64,000 bases of DNA from Halomonas huangheensis (GTDB lineage: Bacteria > Pseudomonadota > Gammaproteobacteria > Pseudomonadales > Halomonadaceae): positions 2,170,001-2,234,000 of the forward strand of contig NZ_CP013106.1 of NCBI RefSeq assembly GCF_001431725.1. The letters run 5' to 3'. The notes under the pieces are model-generated. The model had not been told where the DNA came from. It saw nothing but the letters and a program-made list of their open reading frames with translations, and did no database searches. The stretch's first letter is position 1; the number at the start of each line of letters is the position of its first letter. This document shows, piece after piece, positions 42,608 to 52,408 of this stretch. The position numbers and the translations under genes are program-made.

Positions 42608-43234
42608 TTATTCGTTACGCGTGCATACCGACAGGATAGTGGCATCTTCATCGCTGATCGACACCAGGGCATGGCCCATATCGCTGTCGAAATAGATGCT
42701 GTCTCCGGTTACCAGCGGCAGAGGCTCATAGAACTCGGAATACAACAGAACCTCACCCTCAAGCACCATCAGAAACTCCTCGCCATCATGGCGAACCCAC
42801 TCGTTGAAATCCTCGAAGCTGCGTGCCCGCACGATGGTCTTGAAAGGAATCATGCGCTTCTGTGCCAGCTCACAGCTGAGCAACTCATGTTCGTAGGTTG
42901 GCGTAGGGTGCATCTGCCCCTCGCCACGCCGGGTAAGATCGCGCCGGCCCATGGTGCGACTCTGCTGGCGCGGTCGTGACAGCAACTGAGGCAGATCGAT
43001 ACCCAGGCCATTGATCAGCTTCTGCACCGCAGTGAAGGTCGGTGATATCTGATCGTTCTCGATCTTGGACAGGGTAGATCTTGCCAGCCCGGTGCGCTGA
43101 CTGACATCTTCCAGGGTCCATTGATTGGCAAGGCGAATCTCCTTGACCCGATCGCCGAGCCGAAGGGGCTCGACGAAGGCCTTGCGCCCGCCGGCTATTT
43201 TCATTGCCGCCTGTTGGTCAGTACTTTGGGTCAT
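42608..43234 (-). CDS. XRE-family regulator with C-terminal cupin domain
   Basis: 208 residues. A helix-turn-helix at about 25-85 (RLGDRVKEIRLANQWTLEDVSQRTGLARSTLSKIENDQISPTF) is followed by a cupin_2 domain (EWVRHDGEEFLMVLEGEVLLYSEFYEPLPLVTGDSIYFDSDMGHALV). This is the SutR/PuuR-type architecture, whose cupin senses a small metabolite. The ligand is unknown. The gene lies between the molybdenum genes and the deacetylase-family gene, each separated from it by about 160 bp. Confidence 0.9.
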   Translation of the reverse strand: MTQSTDQQAAMKIAGGRKAFVEPLRLGDRVKEIRLANQWTLEDVSQRTGLARSTLSKIENDQISPTFTAVQKLINGLGIDLPQLLSRPRQQSRTMGRRDLTRRGEGQMHPTPTYEHELLSCELAQKRMIPFKTIVRARSFEDFNEWVRHDGEEFLMVLEGEVLLYSEFYEPLPLVTGDSIYFDSDMGHALVSISDEDATILSVCTRNE

Positions 43235-43393
43235 TGAGGTTCACGATAGGAAACAGATTTCCTCTTAGGCTAACACAAGGCTACAGCGAAGTGCCTACGC
43301 TAACGTATGTCAGTCGAGTGTGTTGGTGTGACAATCCAGTCGAGGTTTCGCGGGGCCAGGAAACGGCTCAACGAGACCATTCAGATCAATGAC

Positions 43394-44332
43394 TCAGCTT
43401 TCGGGCCAGGGGTGCCCAAGCAGGGCGCGTATATGGGCCTCTACGCAGCGGCCCAGCGCGTTGAGGTGGTAACCGCCCTCGAGAACCGAGACCAGGCGAC
43501 CCTCGGCGTGGCGACGAGCAATCTCGATGGACTTGAGTGTGACCCAGTAGTAGTCCTGATCCTCGAGACACAGCTCGGCCATGGGATCCTCACGATGGGC
43601 ATCGAATCCGGCAGAGATCAGCACCAGTTGAGGACGAAACTCCTCCAGTGCCGGCAACCAGTCATGTTCGATGGCGTGACGGAACTCGGAACTGCCGCTA
43701 CCGGCAGCCAGCGGGGTGTTGATCACGTTGGGGTAGTCGCCTTCCAGGTACCGCCACGGATAGAAGGGGGACTGGAAGCTGGTGCAGATCAGAACGTCGC
43801 TGTCATTCTTGAAGATATCGACGGTACCGTTGCACTGATGAACATCGAAATCGAGGATGGCGATACGCTTCACGCCGTACTCGTTACGAGCGTGGGCGGC
43901 TGCGACAGCAATGTTGTTGAATAGGCAAAAACCCATGGCCTTATCGGTCTCGGCATGATGCCCTGGTGGGCGCACGGCGCAGAAGACATTGTCCGCCTTT
44001 TCGCGCATGACCTGGTCGACGCCCTTGACCACGGCACCTGCGGCCAGGCGTGCCGCCCGGAGGCTATCGGGCGTCATCAGCGTGTCGCCGTCGACCGATG
44101 CCAGACCGCTGTCCGGTGACTTGTGAGTTAGCGCCTGCAGATGCTCGGCGGTATGTACACGCAACAGCTGCTCATCGGTGGCTTCACGCGCATCAGCCTG
44201 CATGGTCTGCTGCAGCAGTCCTGAGCGCATCAGCTGCACGCGAATGGCATCAAGGCGCATCGGGCATTCGGGGTGCTCCGGCCCCACGTCGTGGAGGCTG
44301 AAGTCAGGATGAGTCAGGTAGGCTGTGATCAT
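43394..44332 (-). CDS. histone-deacetylase-family (class II / acetoin utilisation type) deacetylase
   Basis: 312 residues from ATG 44332. Complete HDAC core: VRPPGHHAETDKAMGFCLFNN holds the catalytic His pair, ILDFDVHQCNGTVDIF the zinc Asp and His, and LVLISAGFDAHREDPMAEL the second zinc Asp. These enzymes deacetylate protein lysines, acetylpolyamines or other acetylated amines. It is divergent from the Pat-type acetyltransferase gene across a 231-bp spacer, which suggests the two may act on the same substrates. Soluble, no signal peptide. Confidence 0.92.
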   Translation of the reverse strand: MITAYLTHPDFSLHDVGPEHPECPMRLDAIRVQLMRSGLLQQTMQADAREATDEQLLRVHTAEHLQALTHKSPDSGLASVDGDTLMTPDSLRAARLAAGAVVKGVDQVMREKADNVFCAVRPPGHHAETDKAMGFCLFNNIAVAAAHARNEYGVKRIAILDFDVHQCNGTVDIFKNDSDVLICTSFQSPFYPWRYLEGDYPNVINTPLAAGSGSSEFRHAIEHDWLPALEEFRPQLVLISAGFDAHREDPMAELCLEDQDYYWVTLKSIEIARRHAEGRLVSVLEGGYHLNALGRCVEAHIRALLGHPWPES

Positions 44333-44563
44333 TGTTGGCGATATTCCTGTGCGGGGAGTCCGGCCCCATGGCACTGCCTTTACTGGGCGGTTTGGTGTTC
44401 CTGGCCTCACGATAGGGGTAGGCCGGTCATCTCAGTAGTGGCAAAAGGTAGCATGTCAGGAACCATGCTGGAGCCTGCGCACGCAGCCATTCACGGCTAT
44501 GATGGCACTGTTCGATCAAGTTCGTTTTATTGAATTCGTTTCCCTGGATTCGGGAGTGTCTCC

Positions 44564-47305
44564 TTGAGTACCCAATTCCTGCGCCGGTTCTTCAGTCCAT
44601 CATCGATTGCAGTGATCGGAGCCTCGGAAAAGCCGAACTCGCTGGGCGGTCAGGTGATTCGCAATCTGCTCGATAGCGGTTTTCGTGGCAACATCTGGGC
44701 GGTAAACCCGAAGGGATACGAGTCGGTGTTGGGAGTCGACTGTGTCAGTCGTCCCTCACAGCTGCCGCAGACACCAGACCTTGCGGTGATCTGTTCTCCG
44801 CTGCCGACTGTGCCGAAGGTGCTGACCCAGTTGGGTGAGCAGGGCGTAAGAGCAGCATTGGTTCTTTCTGGTGGCAGTGATCTCGACGAACTGCGTGGCG
44901 GTTCACTGCGTCAGCGCTTGATCAAGGCCGCTCGCAATACCGGTATTCGCGTGTTGGGGCCCGAATGCATGGGCTTGATCGTGCCCGGAACCAGGCTCAA
45001 TGCGTCGTACTCCAGCCATAGTATACCGCGTGGCAAGGTTGCCTATCTTGGGCAGTCGGGAATGCTGGCCAATGCCATGATCGATTGGGCTGCAGGCAAG
45101 GGGATTGGCTTTTCTCACCTGGTCACGGTGGGGGATAGTGTCGATGTACTTCTTGCAGATCTTCTCGATTACATCAATCAGAGCTCACCAGCCCAATCCA
45201 TCCTGCTGCATCTGGAGCGTGTCCAGGATGCCCAGCATCTGATGACGGCGGTGCGTGATGCCTCTCGCAATCACCTGGTGCTGGTCATCAAGAGCGGGCG
45301 CACGCCCGCTTCTGATCTCAGTGGCTTGCCACCGACACCAGGTATCGCCAATCGCGACCAGGTATTCGATGCCGCATTTGCCCGTGCTGGTGTGGTCAGA
45401 GTCAATGATTCCGATGATCTGTTTGATGCGCTGGAAACGCTCTCACGCATGAAGCCGTTGCGCGGAGACCGTCTGGCGATCGTTGCCAACGGCCTGGGTC
45501 CGGCCATGCTGGCTATCGACAAACTACTCAACGCCGGTGGGCGGCTGGCTGAATTTACCCCGGCGACGCAGAAGATCCTGCGCGATCGAGACCTCGACTT
45601 GAGCAAGCCTGGCGAGAACCCGGTGGATCTAGGGGGAAACGCAACACCTGAACGTTTTGTCACTGCGCTGGATGTCGTCGCCAATGATCCCAATGTCGAT
45701 GCTGTACTGGTGGTTCATGCCCCGACACGTATGGCGCCGTCCTCGGCGACAGCGAAACTGCTGATCGAGCAGCGCGGCCGATTCAAACGTAATCTACTGA
45801 CCAGTTGGATGGGCTTTGAGCAGGCTTCAGGAGCACGAAGGCTGTGCCATGACGCAGGAATTCCGACCTACCTGTCGCCGGAAAAAGCGGTAAAGGCCTT
45901 TATGCATATGGTCGACTATCAGCGCGTTCAGGCCCTGTTGCAGGAAACGCCTCCCAGTCTTCCCTTTACCACGACTGCGGCGAGTCGCGCAGAGTCACAC
46001 CAATTGATCGACAAGGCGTTGAAAGAGGGGCGGCAGAGTCTGTTGCACTCGGAAACCAGTCGTGTGCTGGATGCCTATGGTTTACCCGTCGCGACTGGTC
46101 GTTATGTTCAAACCGCGGAGGAAGCCCGCGAGGTCGCGGGTGACCTGCAAGGCCCCTTTGCCCTCAAGGTGGTGCACGACGGCAATTGCCGCCCGTTCCG
46201 TTATCGCCAGCACCCCCACAAGATATCCGCGGGATTATTGCAGGACCTCGAGAATCCGGGCCAGGTAGCGACAGGGCTCGAGCATCTGGCAACCCGTGTA
46301 GCCGAGAAGTTTCCTGGCTTCAACATCGCCGAGTATTGTCTGCAGCCTATGCAGCGCGGCAAACACTCGATGCAGTTGTGCGCCGGTATTACTCGCGATC
46401 CAGTATTCGGGCCCGTGATCGTTTTTGGTATCGGTGGTTACAAGGTCAATATTCTGGCCGACCGCCAGGTGGCATTGCCGCCACTCAATATGTCCCTCGC
46501 CGCTGACATGATCAGCAGGACTCATGCCGCGCGCCTGATTCGTGCCCACTCCAGTGATCCCGAGCGGGATGAGCAGCATCTGTGTCGTTTGCTGGTCACC
46601 CTGTCGCAAATCGCCACAGATCTTCCGCAGCTGCGGGGATTGGAGATCAACCCCTTGCTGCTCAATCGTGATGGCATGTTGGCTGTCGACTTCGCCATGG
46701 ATCTCGGACCGCCAGCACGCTTTGCGATCATGCCTTACCCGGAAGAGCTGCGTGAGTGGGTAAAGCTGAGCAACGGCTGGGATGTCGAGGTGAGGCCAAT
46801 TCGAGCCGAAGACGCACCGTTGATCACGGCTTTCCATCAGCGGTTATCCGAGCAGAGCATTCGCTTTCGCTATTTCCACAACAAGGCAGACCTCAGCCAG
46901 CGCGATCTCTCGACGCTGGCTCACATCAATTACGACCGCCAGATGGCTTTTATCGCCGAACGGCTATGTGAGGATGGCAGCAAGGAAATGCTGGGAGTGG
47001 TGCGCGTCTGGAATGATGTGGACAATATTCGTACCGAGTTCTCGGTCATCATTCGTGATGATCTACAGGGGCTGGGCATCGGCAAATTACTGATGAACAA
47101 GATGATTGGCTACAGCCGTCGTATCGGTACTCTGGAGATGTACGGCAAGATCATGGTCGACAATCACCCGATGAGGGCACTGATCAAGCGTCTGGGCTTT
47201 CGCCAGAAATTCAATATGGAAGAGCAGGTGGTTGATGCCGTATTGCGCCTCAACGAACCCGAGAGTGACTGGCAGCGCCATCGTCTCGAGAGGCCCGTGG
47301 AGTAG
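44564..47305 (+). CDS. Pat/YfiQ-type protein lysine acetyltransferase (acyl-CoA synthetase-like fused to GNAT)
   Basis: 913 residues from TTG 44564, with GGGAG (44551-44555) eight bases upstream. Order: CoA-binding domain (1-130, SSIAVIGASEKPNSLGGQVIRNLL), a succinyl-CoA-ligase-like flavodoxin domain (150-450), an ATP-grasp domain (about 480-700, PFALKVVHDG...) and a GNAT acetyltransferase (about 735-900, GVVRVWNDVDNIRTEFSVIIRDDLQGLGIGKLLMNKMI). This is the Pat/YfiQ layout, an NDP-forming acyl-CoA synthetase relic used as a sensor next to GNAT. It acetylates enzyme lysines such as that of acetyl-CoA synthetase. Divergent from a deacetylase-family gene; followed by a hairpin. Confidence 0.93.
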   Translation: MSTQFLRRFFSPSSIAVIGASEKPNSLGGQVIRNLLDSGFRGNIWAVNPKGYESVLGVDCVSRPSQLPQTPDLAVICSPLPTVPKVLTQLGEQGVRAALVLSGGSDLDELRGGSLRQRLIKAARNTGIRVLGPECMGLIVPGTRLNASYSSHSIPRGKVAYLGQSGMLANAMIDWAAGKGIGFSHLVTVGDSVDVLLADLLDYINQSSPAQSILLHLERVQDAQHLMTAVRDASRNHLVLVIKSGRTPASDLSGLPPTPGIANRDQVFDAAFARAGVVRVNDSDDLFDALETLSRMKPLRGDRLAIVANGLGPAMLAIDKLLNAGGRLAEFTPATQKILRDRDLDLSKPGENPVDLGGNATPERFVTALDVVANDPNVDAVLVVHAPTRMAPSSATAKLLIEQRGRFKRNLLTSWMGFEQASGARRLCHDAGIPTYLSPEKAVKAFMHMVDYQRVQALLQETPPSLPFTTTAASRAESHQLIDKALKEGRQSLLHSETSRVLDAYGLPVATGRYVQTAEEAREVAGDLQGPFALKVVHDGNCRPFRYRQHPHKISAGLLQDLENPGQVATGLEHLATRVAEKFPGFNIAEYCLQPMQRGKHSMQLCAGITRDPVFGPVIVFGIGGYKVNILADRQVALPPLNMSLAADMISRTHAARLIRAHSSDPERDEQHLCRLLVTLSQIATDLPQLRGLEINPLLLNRDGMLAVDFAMDLGPPARFAIMPYPEELREWVKLSNGWDVEVRPIRAEDAPLITAFHQRLSEQSIRFRYFHNKADLSQRDLSTLAHINYDRQMAFIAERLCEDGSKEMLGVVRVWNDVDNIRTEFSVIIRDDLQGLGIGKLLMNKMIGYSRRIGTLEMYGKIMVDNHPMRALIKRLGFRQKFNMEEQVVDAVLRLNEPESDWQRHRLERPVE

Positions 47306-47312
47306 GGGGCAT

Positions 47313-47337
47313 CATCGGCCGTAAGGCACGGCCGATG
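47313..47337. terminator. hairpin between the acetyltransferase gene and pdxH
   Basis: Perfect 10-bp stem CATCGGCCGT / ACGGCCGATG, 5-nt loop AAGGC, seven bases after the acetyltransferase stop and 21 bases beyond the pdxH stop. No T tract; position between convergent genes supports termination on both strands. Confidence 0.65.
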
Positions 47338-47358
47338 GTGGCAGGTTCAGCGAGGAAC

Positions 47359-48000
47359 CTAAGGGGCCAGGCGCATCACTTCCCAATTGCCATCACGTCG
47401 CTCGTAACGCACACGATCATGCAGACGACTGGGTTGCCCCTGCCAGAACTCGATCATCTCCGGTGAGACTCTGTAGCCTCCCCAATGCACCGGGCGCGGA
47501 ATTTCCTGACCTTCATAGGCCTGTTCGAAGCGCTGTTGGCGCTCCTCGATCCAGGTTCGGTTGGGAATGACAACGCTCTGGGTCGCGATCCAGGCCCCTA
47601 GCTGGCTACCTCGTGGTCGGCTGGAAAAATACTCATCGGATTCCTCTTCGGAGACGCGCTCGACGCTACCTTCAATGCGCACCTGGCGAGACAGTCTGGG
47701 CCACCAGAAGGTCAGTGCGGCTTTGGGAACATTAGCCAATTCACTGCCTTTGTGGCTGTTGTAGTTAGTGAAGAACACCATGCCACGCTCATCGAAGCCC
47801 TTGAGCAGTACCACTCGAGCGTGGGGAAGCCCCTGGCTATCCGCAGTGGCCAGCGTCATGGCATTGGCGTCGTCCGGGTCGGCGTCCCGAGCCAGCGCGA
47901 ACCAGTCGTCGAACATCGACAGCGGGTCCTGGGGCACCCCGGACTCGTCGAGGCTGCCGCCCTCGTAGTCGCGCCTGATGTCAGCGATATCTCGGGTCAT
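47359..48000 (-). CDS. pdxH: pyridoxamine 5'-phosphate oxidase
   Basis: 213 residues, the family length. Motifs: SMFDDWFALARDADPDDANAMTLATAD, RVVLLKGFDERGMVFFTNYNSHKGSEL (FMN phosphate contacts), ALTFWWPRLSRQVRIEG, and the C-terminal WGGYRVSPEMIEFWQGQPSRLHDRVRY. It oxidises pyridoxine or pyridoxamine phosphate to pyridoxal phosphate. GGAGAACCCC precedes the ATG. Confidence 0.96.
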   Translation of the reverse strand: MTRDIADIRRDYEGGSLDESGVPQDPLSMFDDWFALARDADPDDANAMTLATADSQGLPHARVVLLKGFDERGMVFFTNYNSHKGSELANVPKAALTFWWPRLSRQVRIEGSVERVSEEESDEYFSSRPRGSQLGAWIATQSVVIPNRTWIEERQQRFEQAYEGQEIPRPVHWGGYRVSPEMIEFWQGQPSRLHDRVRYERRDGNWEVMRLAP

Positions 48001-48104
48001 GGGGTTCTCCGTCTGGTTCGATGGTATTTAACAGCAATGGGGTCTGGTAGCCTGGAGTTCAATGACCTGAGGCCAATAACGTGGGACCAATGCCTGAGGG
48101 CCAT

Positions 48105-48142
48105 CACGTGGCTGGGCGATATACACGTGGCTGGGCGATATA
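48105..48142. repeat. 19-bp perfect tandem duplication
   Basis: CACGTGGCTGGGCGATATA at 48105-48123 repeats without change at 48124-48142. A looser doubling built on CCTGAGG...CACGTGG lies just before it (about 48066-48110). Intergenic, between pdxH and the DUF2069 gene. Confidence 0.85.
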
Positions 48143-48144
48143 AT

Positions 48145-48170
48145 AGTGCCATGAACTGACTTATGGCACT
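48145..48170 (-). terminator. hairpin downstream of the wrbA-DUF2069 operon
   Basis: AGTGCCAT (48145-48152) pairs with ATGGCACT (48163-48170), 8 bp, loop 10 nt. On the minus strand it is followed by ATTATATCG. It lies 24 bases past the DUF2069 stop. Confidence 0.5.
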
Positions 48171-48193
48171 GTCGTCACTGGTGGTTGTTACTT

Positions 48194-48603
48194 TCAGATA
48201 TTCTCTGAGGGTGGCTGGGCGCGCATTTGACGTGAGCGGAAGCGAGCGTAGCCCATGCAGCCGATGAATAGCGCCAGTGATACGATGGCCTCGACCATTC
48301 CTCTCCATCCCTGGCTGGGTAATGTCGCCACCATGACCCCTTGGGCGAAATAAAGCAGACTGACAAAAGCCAACCAGGCGTGCCCCCGGGGACGTCGCAC
48401 GAGGATTGATGGTAGAAACAGCACCAGCGGCAACACGAATGCCAGCATCGGCCCAAAGCGTAAGTTGCTGGATTCGATAGCCCATCCTCGATAGACCATC
48501 AACAGCAACAATATGCCAAAGCTGACCAGCACCAGACGGCGTGAGCGTTGCACCAGGTGATCGAGTCCCTTGCGTTTCTCGAAGTCCTCCAGCCAGGCCC
48601 TCA

Positions 48604-48604
<1 letters not shown>
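48194..48604 (-). CDS. DUF2069 family membrane protein
   Basis: 136 residues with four hydrophobic helices. RLVLVSFGILLLLMVYRG, PMLAFVLPLVLFLPSIL and RGHAWLAFVSLLYFAQGVM match the DUF2069 pattern. Function unknown. The start overlaps the wrbA stop (ATGA); DUF2069 follows wrbA in many gammaproteobacteria, so the order is conserved. Confidence 0.88.
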
Positions 48605-49627
<1,023 letters not shown>

Positions 49628-49725
49628 GAGACTTTCCTGAATATCGTCTAGTGCCTTGTATTCTAGGGGGGACACCTTGCCATAACAACAAGTCGGCACC
49701 AGGTGTTTCACCAGGATGGCGGGGC

Positions 49726-50160
49726 TCAGTCGCTGGCAAGCCGCTGATACAGCCATGCCTGCTGCCCGTTCGCCAGCTCGACGCGAATTCGTTGGTAGCG
49801 AATACCGAGGCGCTCGTAACGATCCAGTTCCAGCAGGGTGTCGCGGTCGACCACCAGCAACTCACCCTTCACCTGGCTTCCTGGATCGATCCTCACATCA
49901 AGGCCGTCGCGCCGGTAGTCCTCAAGCATGGCGGGAGTCGATGCAAGGAAGTCGGTGGTGACCAACCATCTCACCACCGGGTAGCGCAGCGTGCCATAGA
50001 CGAACACTTCGTGCGGGCCGGCGTCGACGGTAGGAAGGTTCTCGGGGCGGTCGTAGCCCAGTGGGCTGCGCCAGACCAGCCAGGCTCCACCGAGCATCAG
50101 GCTCAACAGCAGTAGGATGACCAGTGCGAGCCGGCTCGAAAATCGGAGAATAGTGGTCAT
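49726..50160 (-). CDS. membrane-anchored gamma-glutamylcyclotransferase (AIG2)-like protein
   Basis: 144 residues from ATG 50160. One N-terminal membrane helix (LALVILLLLSLMLGGAWLVW) is followed by a GGCT-like beta-barrel with the substrate loop EVFVYGTLRYPVVRWL and ELLVVDRDTLLELDRYERLG, the latter with the usual catalytic Glu or Asp region. Most family members are soluble; the anchor is unusual and would place the domain in the periplasm. Its start overlaps the stop of the GlxA-type regulator gene, so they are in one operon. Activity is unverified. Confidence 0.82.
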   Translation of the reverse strand: MTTILRFSSRLALVILLLLSLMLGGAWLVWRSPLGYDRPENLPTVDAGPHEVFVYGTLRYPVVRWLVTTDFLASTPAMLEDYRRDGLDVRIDPGSQVKGELLVVDRDTLLELDRYERLGIRYQRIRVELANGQQAWLYQRLASD

Positions 50161-51140
50161 GACAGGTAGCCCTGTTGTCGGCGCCACTGACCGGGAGAAC
50201 CTACTTCATGGCGTGACCAGAGTCGGCGCAGTTGACGGTCATCTCCCAGGCCTACACGTGCGGCGATGTCGCCCAGGCCCAGCGACGTTTCCAACATCAA
50301 CTGCCGCGCCAGTTGAAGGCGGAGGGCCGCCAGGTAATCTCCCAACGACATTCCCGTCAGCGCCAAAAAGCGGCGCCTCAGGTGTCGTTCACTCATTGCC
50401 GCCTGTCTTGCCATCTGTGGAACGCTCCAGCCCTGCTGCGGGGCCATGGCAAGTTGATCCTGAAGGCGGTGAATACGGGCATCGACGTGGTTTCTGCCGC
50501 GCAGCCAGATACCGAGCTGCGGCTCCTGCCCACTACGGCGTAGATACAGCACCATGTCTCGCGCCACGGCGAGGGCCAACTCGTGGCCGGCGTGACGTGT
50601 CAGCCAATGCAGCATGGTATCGATACCGGTGGAAATGCCTGCACTGGTCAGAAAGCGGCCGTCATCAGTGAAGATACAGTCCTCTTGCACTCTGGCAGCA
50701 GGAGCAATTTGTCTGAGTCGTTCGAGGAGCTCATGGTGACTGGTACAGCGACGGTTATCGAGCAGCCCTGCCTCGGCGAGCAACAGCGTCCCCGAGCATA
50801 CCGACATGATGGTCCGGGCCTGATGGCCGATGGTTCGCAGCCAGTGCAGTGCGAGCTGCTGTACTCCGATCTCGATGGCATTGCGGTACTGGCCGGGCAC
50901 GACCAACAGCTCCAGGTCCGAGGCATCCTCGGGGAGTGGCGCAATTCCCTGCAACTGGAGTGGCCCCATCCAGTCGAGGCTGTTGTGTGGGCCAAAATAG
51001 TCGATCTGGTATCTGCCACTAATGCGTGCCGCGCAGTGCAGGACCTGCCAGGGCCCGACCAGGTCAAGCGGGACCTGGCCGGGCAGCATCAGCACGCCGA
51101 TACGGCACGTGGTGTCGTCCCTGATGGGAAGCACGGGCAT
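50157..51140 (-). CDS. GlxA-type AraC family regulator (DJ-1/PfpI plus HTH)
   Basis: 327 residues from ATG 51140, with AAGGAG upstream. The first 190 residues are a DJ-1/PfpI-like domain (RIGVLMLPGQVPLDLVGPWQVL, and the nucleophile-elbow-like SVCSGTLLLAEAGLL). The C-terminal 100 are a double helix-turn-helix of AraC type (MARQAAMSERHLRRRFLALTGMSLGDYLAALRLQLARQLML). Such regulators often control neighbouring isochorismatase-like or catabolic genes, and here the isochorismatase-like gene lies 10 bp upstream on the same strand. Confidence 0.92.
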   Translation of the reverse strand: MPVLPIRDDTTCRIGVLMLPGQVPLDLVGPWQVLHCAARISGRYQIDYFGPHNSLDWMGPLQLQGIAPLPEDASDLELLVVPGQYRNAIEIGVQQLALHWLRTIGHQARTIMSVCSGTLLLAEAGLLDNRRCTSHHELLERLRQIAPAARVQEDCIFTDDGRFLTSAGISTGIDTMLHWLTRHAGHELALAVARDMVLYLRRSGQEPQLGIWLRGRNHVDARIHRLQDQLAMAPQQGWSVPQMARQAAMSERHLRRRFLALTGMSLGDYLAALRLQLARQLMLETSLGLGDIAARVGLGDDRQLRRLWSRHEVGSPGQWRRQQGYLS

Positions 51141-51150
51141 TGAGTCTCCT

Positions 51151-51711
51151 TCAGACGCTCGAGGCAGCAAGCGATTCGTTCTCCAGAGTACTCACATCCA
51201 CGATACGAGCAAAACGTTTCTCCAGTACCAGTTCCGTTCGCGCTCGGATGTCATCGGCGCTCCAGGTGATGCCAGCGCGCGACATGGGGAATGTCAGGGT
51301 GGCTTCACTGACGAAATCGACCACAAAGCCGAGATCCGATGCGACACGAGTGGTGGTTTCACAGCATTGCTCGGTACGGATACCACTGATCCACAGTTTG
51401 CCGATTCGCCGCTGACGCAGCCAGGATTCCAGCCCGGTGCCGGTGAAGGCATTGTGCACCGTCTTGTAGAAGGTGGTCTGTGCCGGGTCGTCAAATCCAG
51501 CCAGCGGACGTATCAGGCCATGGCTGGGGTCGAAGGGAGTCCCGCTGGCAGGCTCGGTATGATAGATCCGTACCAGAGGTATGCCGCTGGTATGAGCAAG
51601 GTCAATCAGGCGGCGCTGTGCATCGCACCAGCCGCGAGTCTCCTCAGGTTGCCAGTAGTCACGTTGAGTAAAGGATTGTTGTACATCGATCAACAGTAAC
51701 GCTGTGTCCAT
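51151..51711 (-). CDS. isochorismatase-family cysteine hydrolase
   Basis: 186 residues, ATG 51711 preceded by GGAG. The triad is visible: Asp in ALLLIDVQQSF, Lys in TTFYKTVHNAF and Cys in ISGIRTEQCCETTTRVASDLGF. Members hydrolyse amides such as nicotinamide, N-carbamoyl compounds or isochorismate; substrate cannot be fixed here. First gene of the operon with the GlxA-type regulator and the GGCT-like protein. Confidence 0.9.
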   Translation of the reverse strand: MDTALLLIDVQQSFTQRDYWQPEETRGWCDAQRRLIDLAHTSGIPLVRIYHTEPASGTPFDPSHGLIRPLAGFDDPAQTTFYKTVHNAFTGTGLESWLRQRRIGKLWISGIRTEQCCETTTRVASDLGFVVDFVSEATLTFPMSRAGITWSADDIRARTELVLEKRFARIVDVSTLENESLAASSV

Positions 51712-51922
51712 GATGAGTGCTCCGTCTCCAGTTCAGGGTAGGCTTACCAGGATACGAGCAATCGGACGCTTTCAGCAGGGGAAGCAAGGACAACCAGCGG
51801 ACTGAAACGGACATGTTGTGACCAGGCGGAATGGATCACAACGGTGGTATGGCACAGTTACTGTTCGACTTTTCACGCCACCGGGCCAGAATTCAACCCA
51901 GGCCATTACCAGGGAGGGTGAC

Positions 51923-52285
51923 ATGGATAGCGACAAGGCACTGCAGATCATCAATACACTGGCTTCTGGCGTGGACCCGATAACCGGCGAGATTCATCCT
52001 GACGGCGGCACTCTGCAACACCCGGATATCATTCGTGCCCTGTATATGGCCTCCATGGCGATACAGGCGCAGATGGACGCTGGGAAGCCCGGAAAGACCG
52101 CTTCACGACCAGGTAGAGCAGGAGAAGCCTGGACCACGGAAGAGGATCGGCAACTGGCTCAAGGCTTCGATGAAGGCCTGAACATGAGTGAGCTGGGTAG
52201 GCAGCATCAGAGAAGCCGTGGCGCCATTCAGGCGCGCCTGGTCAAGCTGGGCAGGATCACGGAAGATGTCGGCGAGCACGACTGA
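51923..52285 (+). CDS. small protein with Myb/SANT-like helix-turn-helix
   Basis: 120 residues from ATG 51923, with GGGAGGG upstream. The N-terminal part (MDSDKALQIINTLASGVDPITGEIHPDGGTLQHPDIIRALYMAS) is a conserved opening often found in a small bacterial family of unknown role. The C-terminal EAWTTEEDRQLAQGFDEGLNMSELGRQHQRSRGAIQARLVKLG is a Myb-like DNA-binding helix set. It lies 123 bp before smrA on the same strand. Confidence 0.75.
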   Translation: MDSDKALQIINTLASGVDPITGEIHPDGGTLQHPDIIRALYMASMAIQAQMDAGKPGKTASRPGRAGEAWTTEEDRQLAQGFDEGLNMSELGRQHQRSRGAIQARLVKLGRITEDVGEHD

Positions 52286-52408
52286 GCGTTGATGGTGGTG
52301 AGAGGGTGGGAAAATGCTGGCGAGGGGGTAGTGATGGGGCAATGGTTCAGTTTCCCCATCACTCCTGCCAGGATAGGAAGTCTGACCACAGGTGAGAGGA
52401 GGTGTCAC

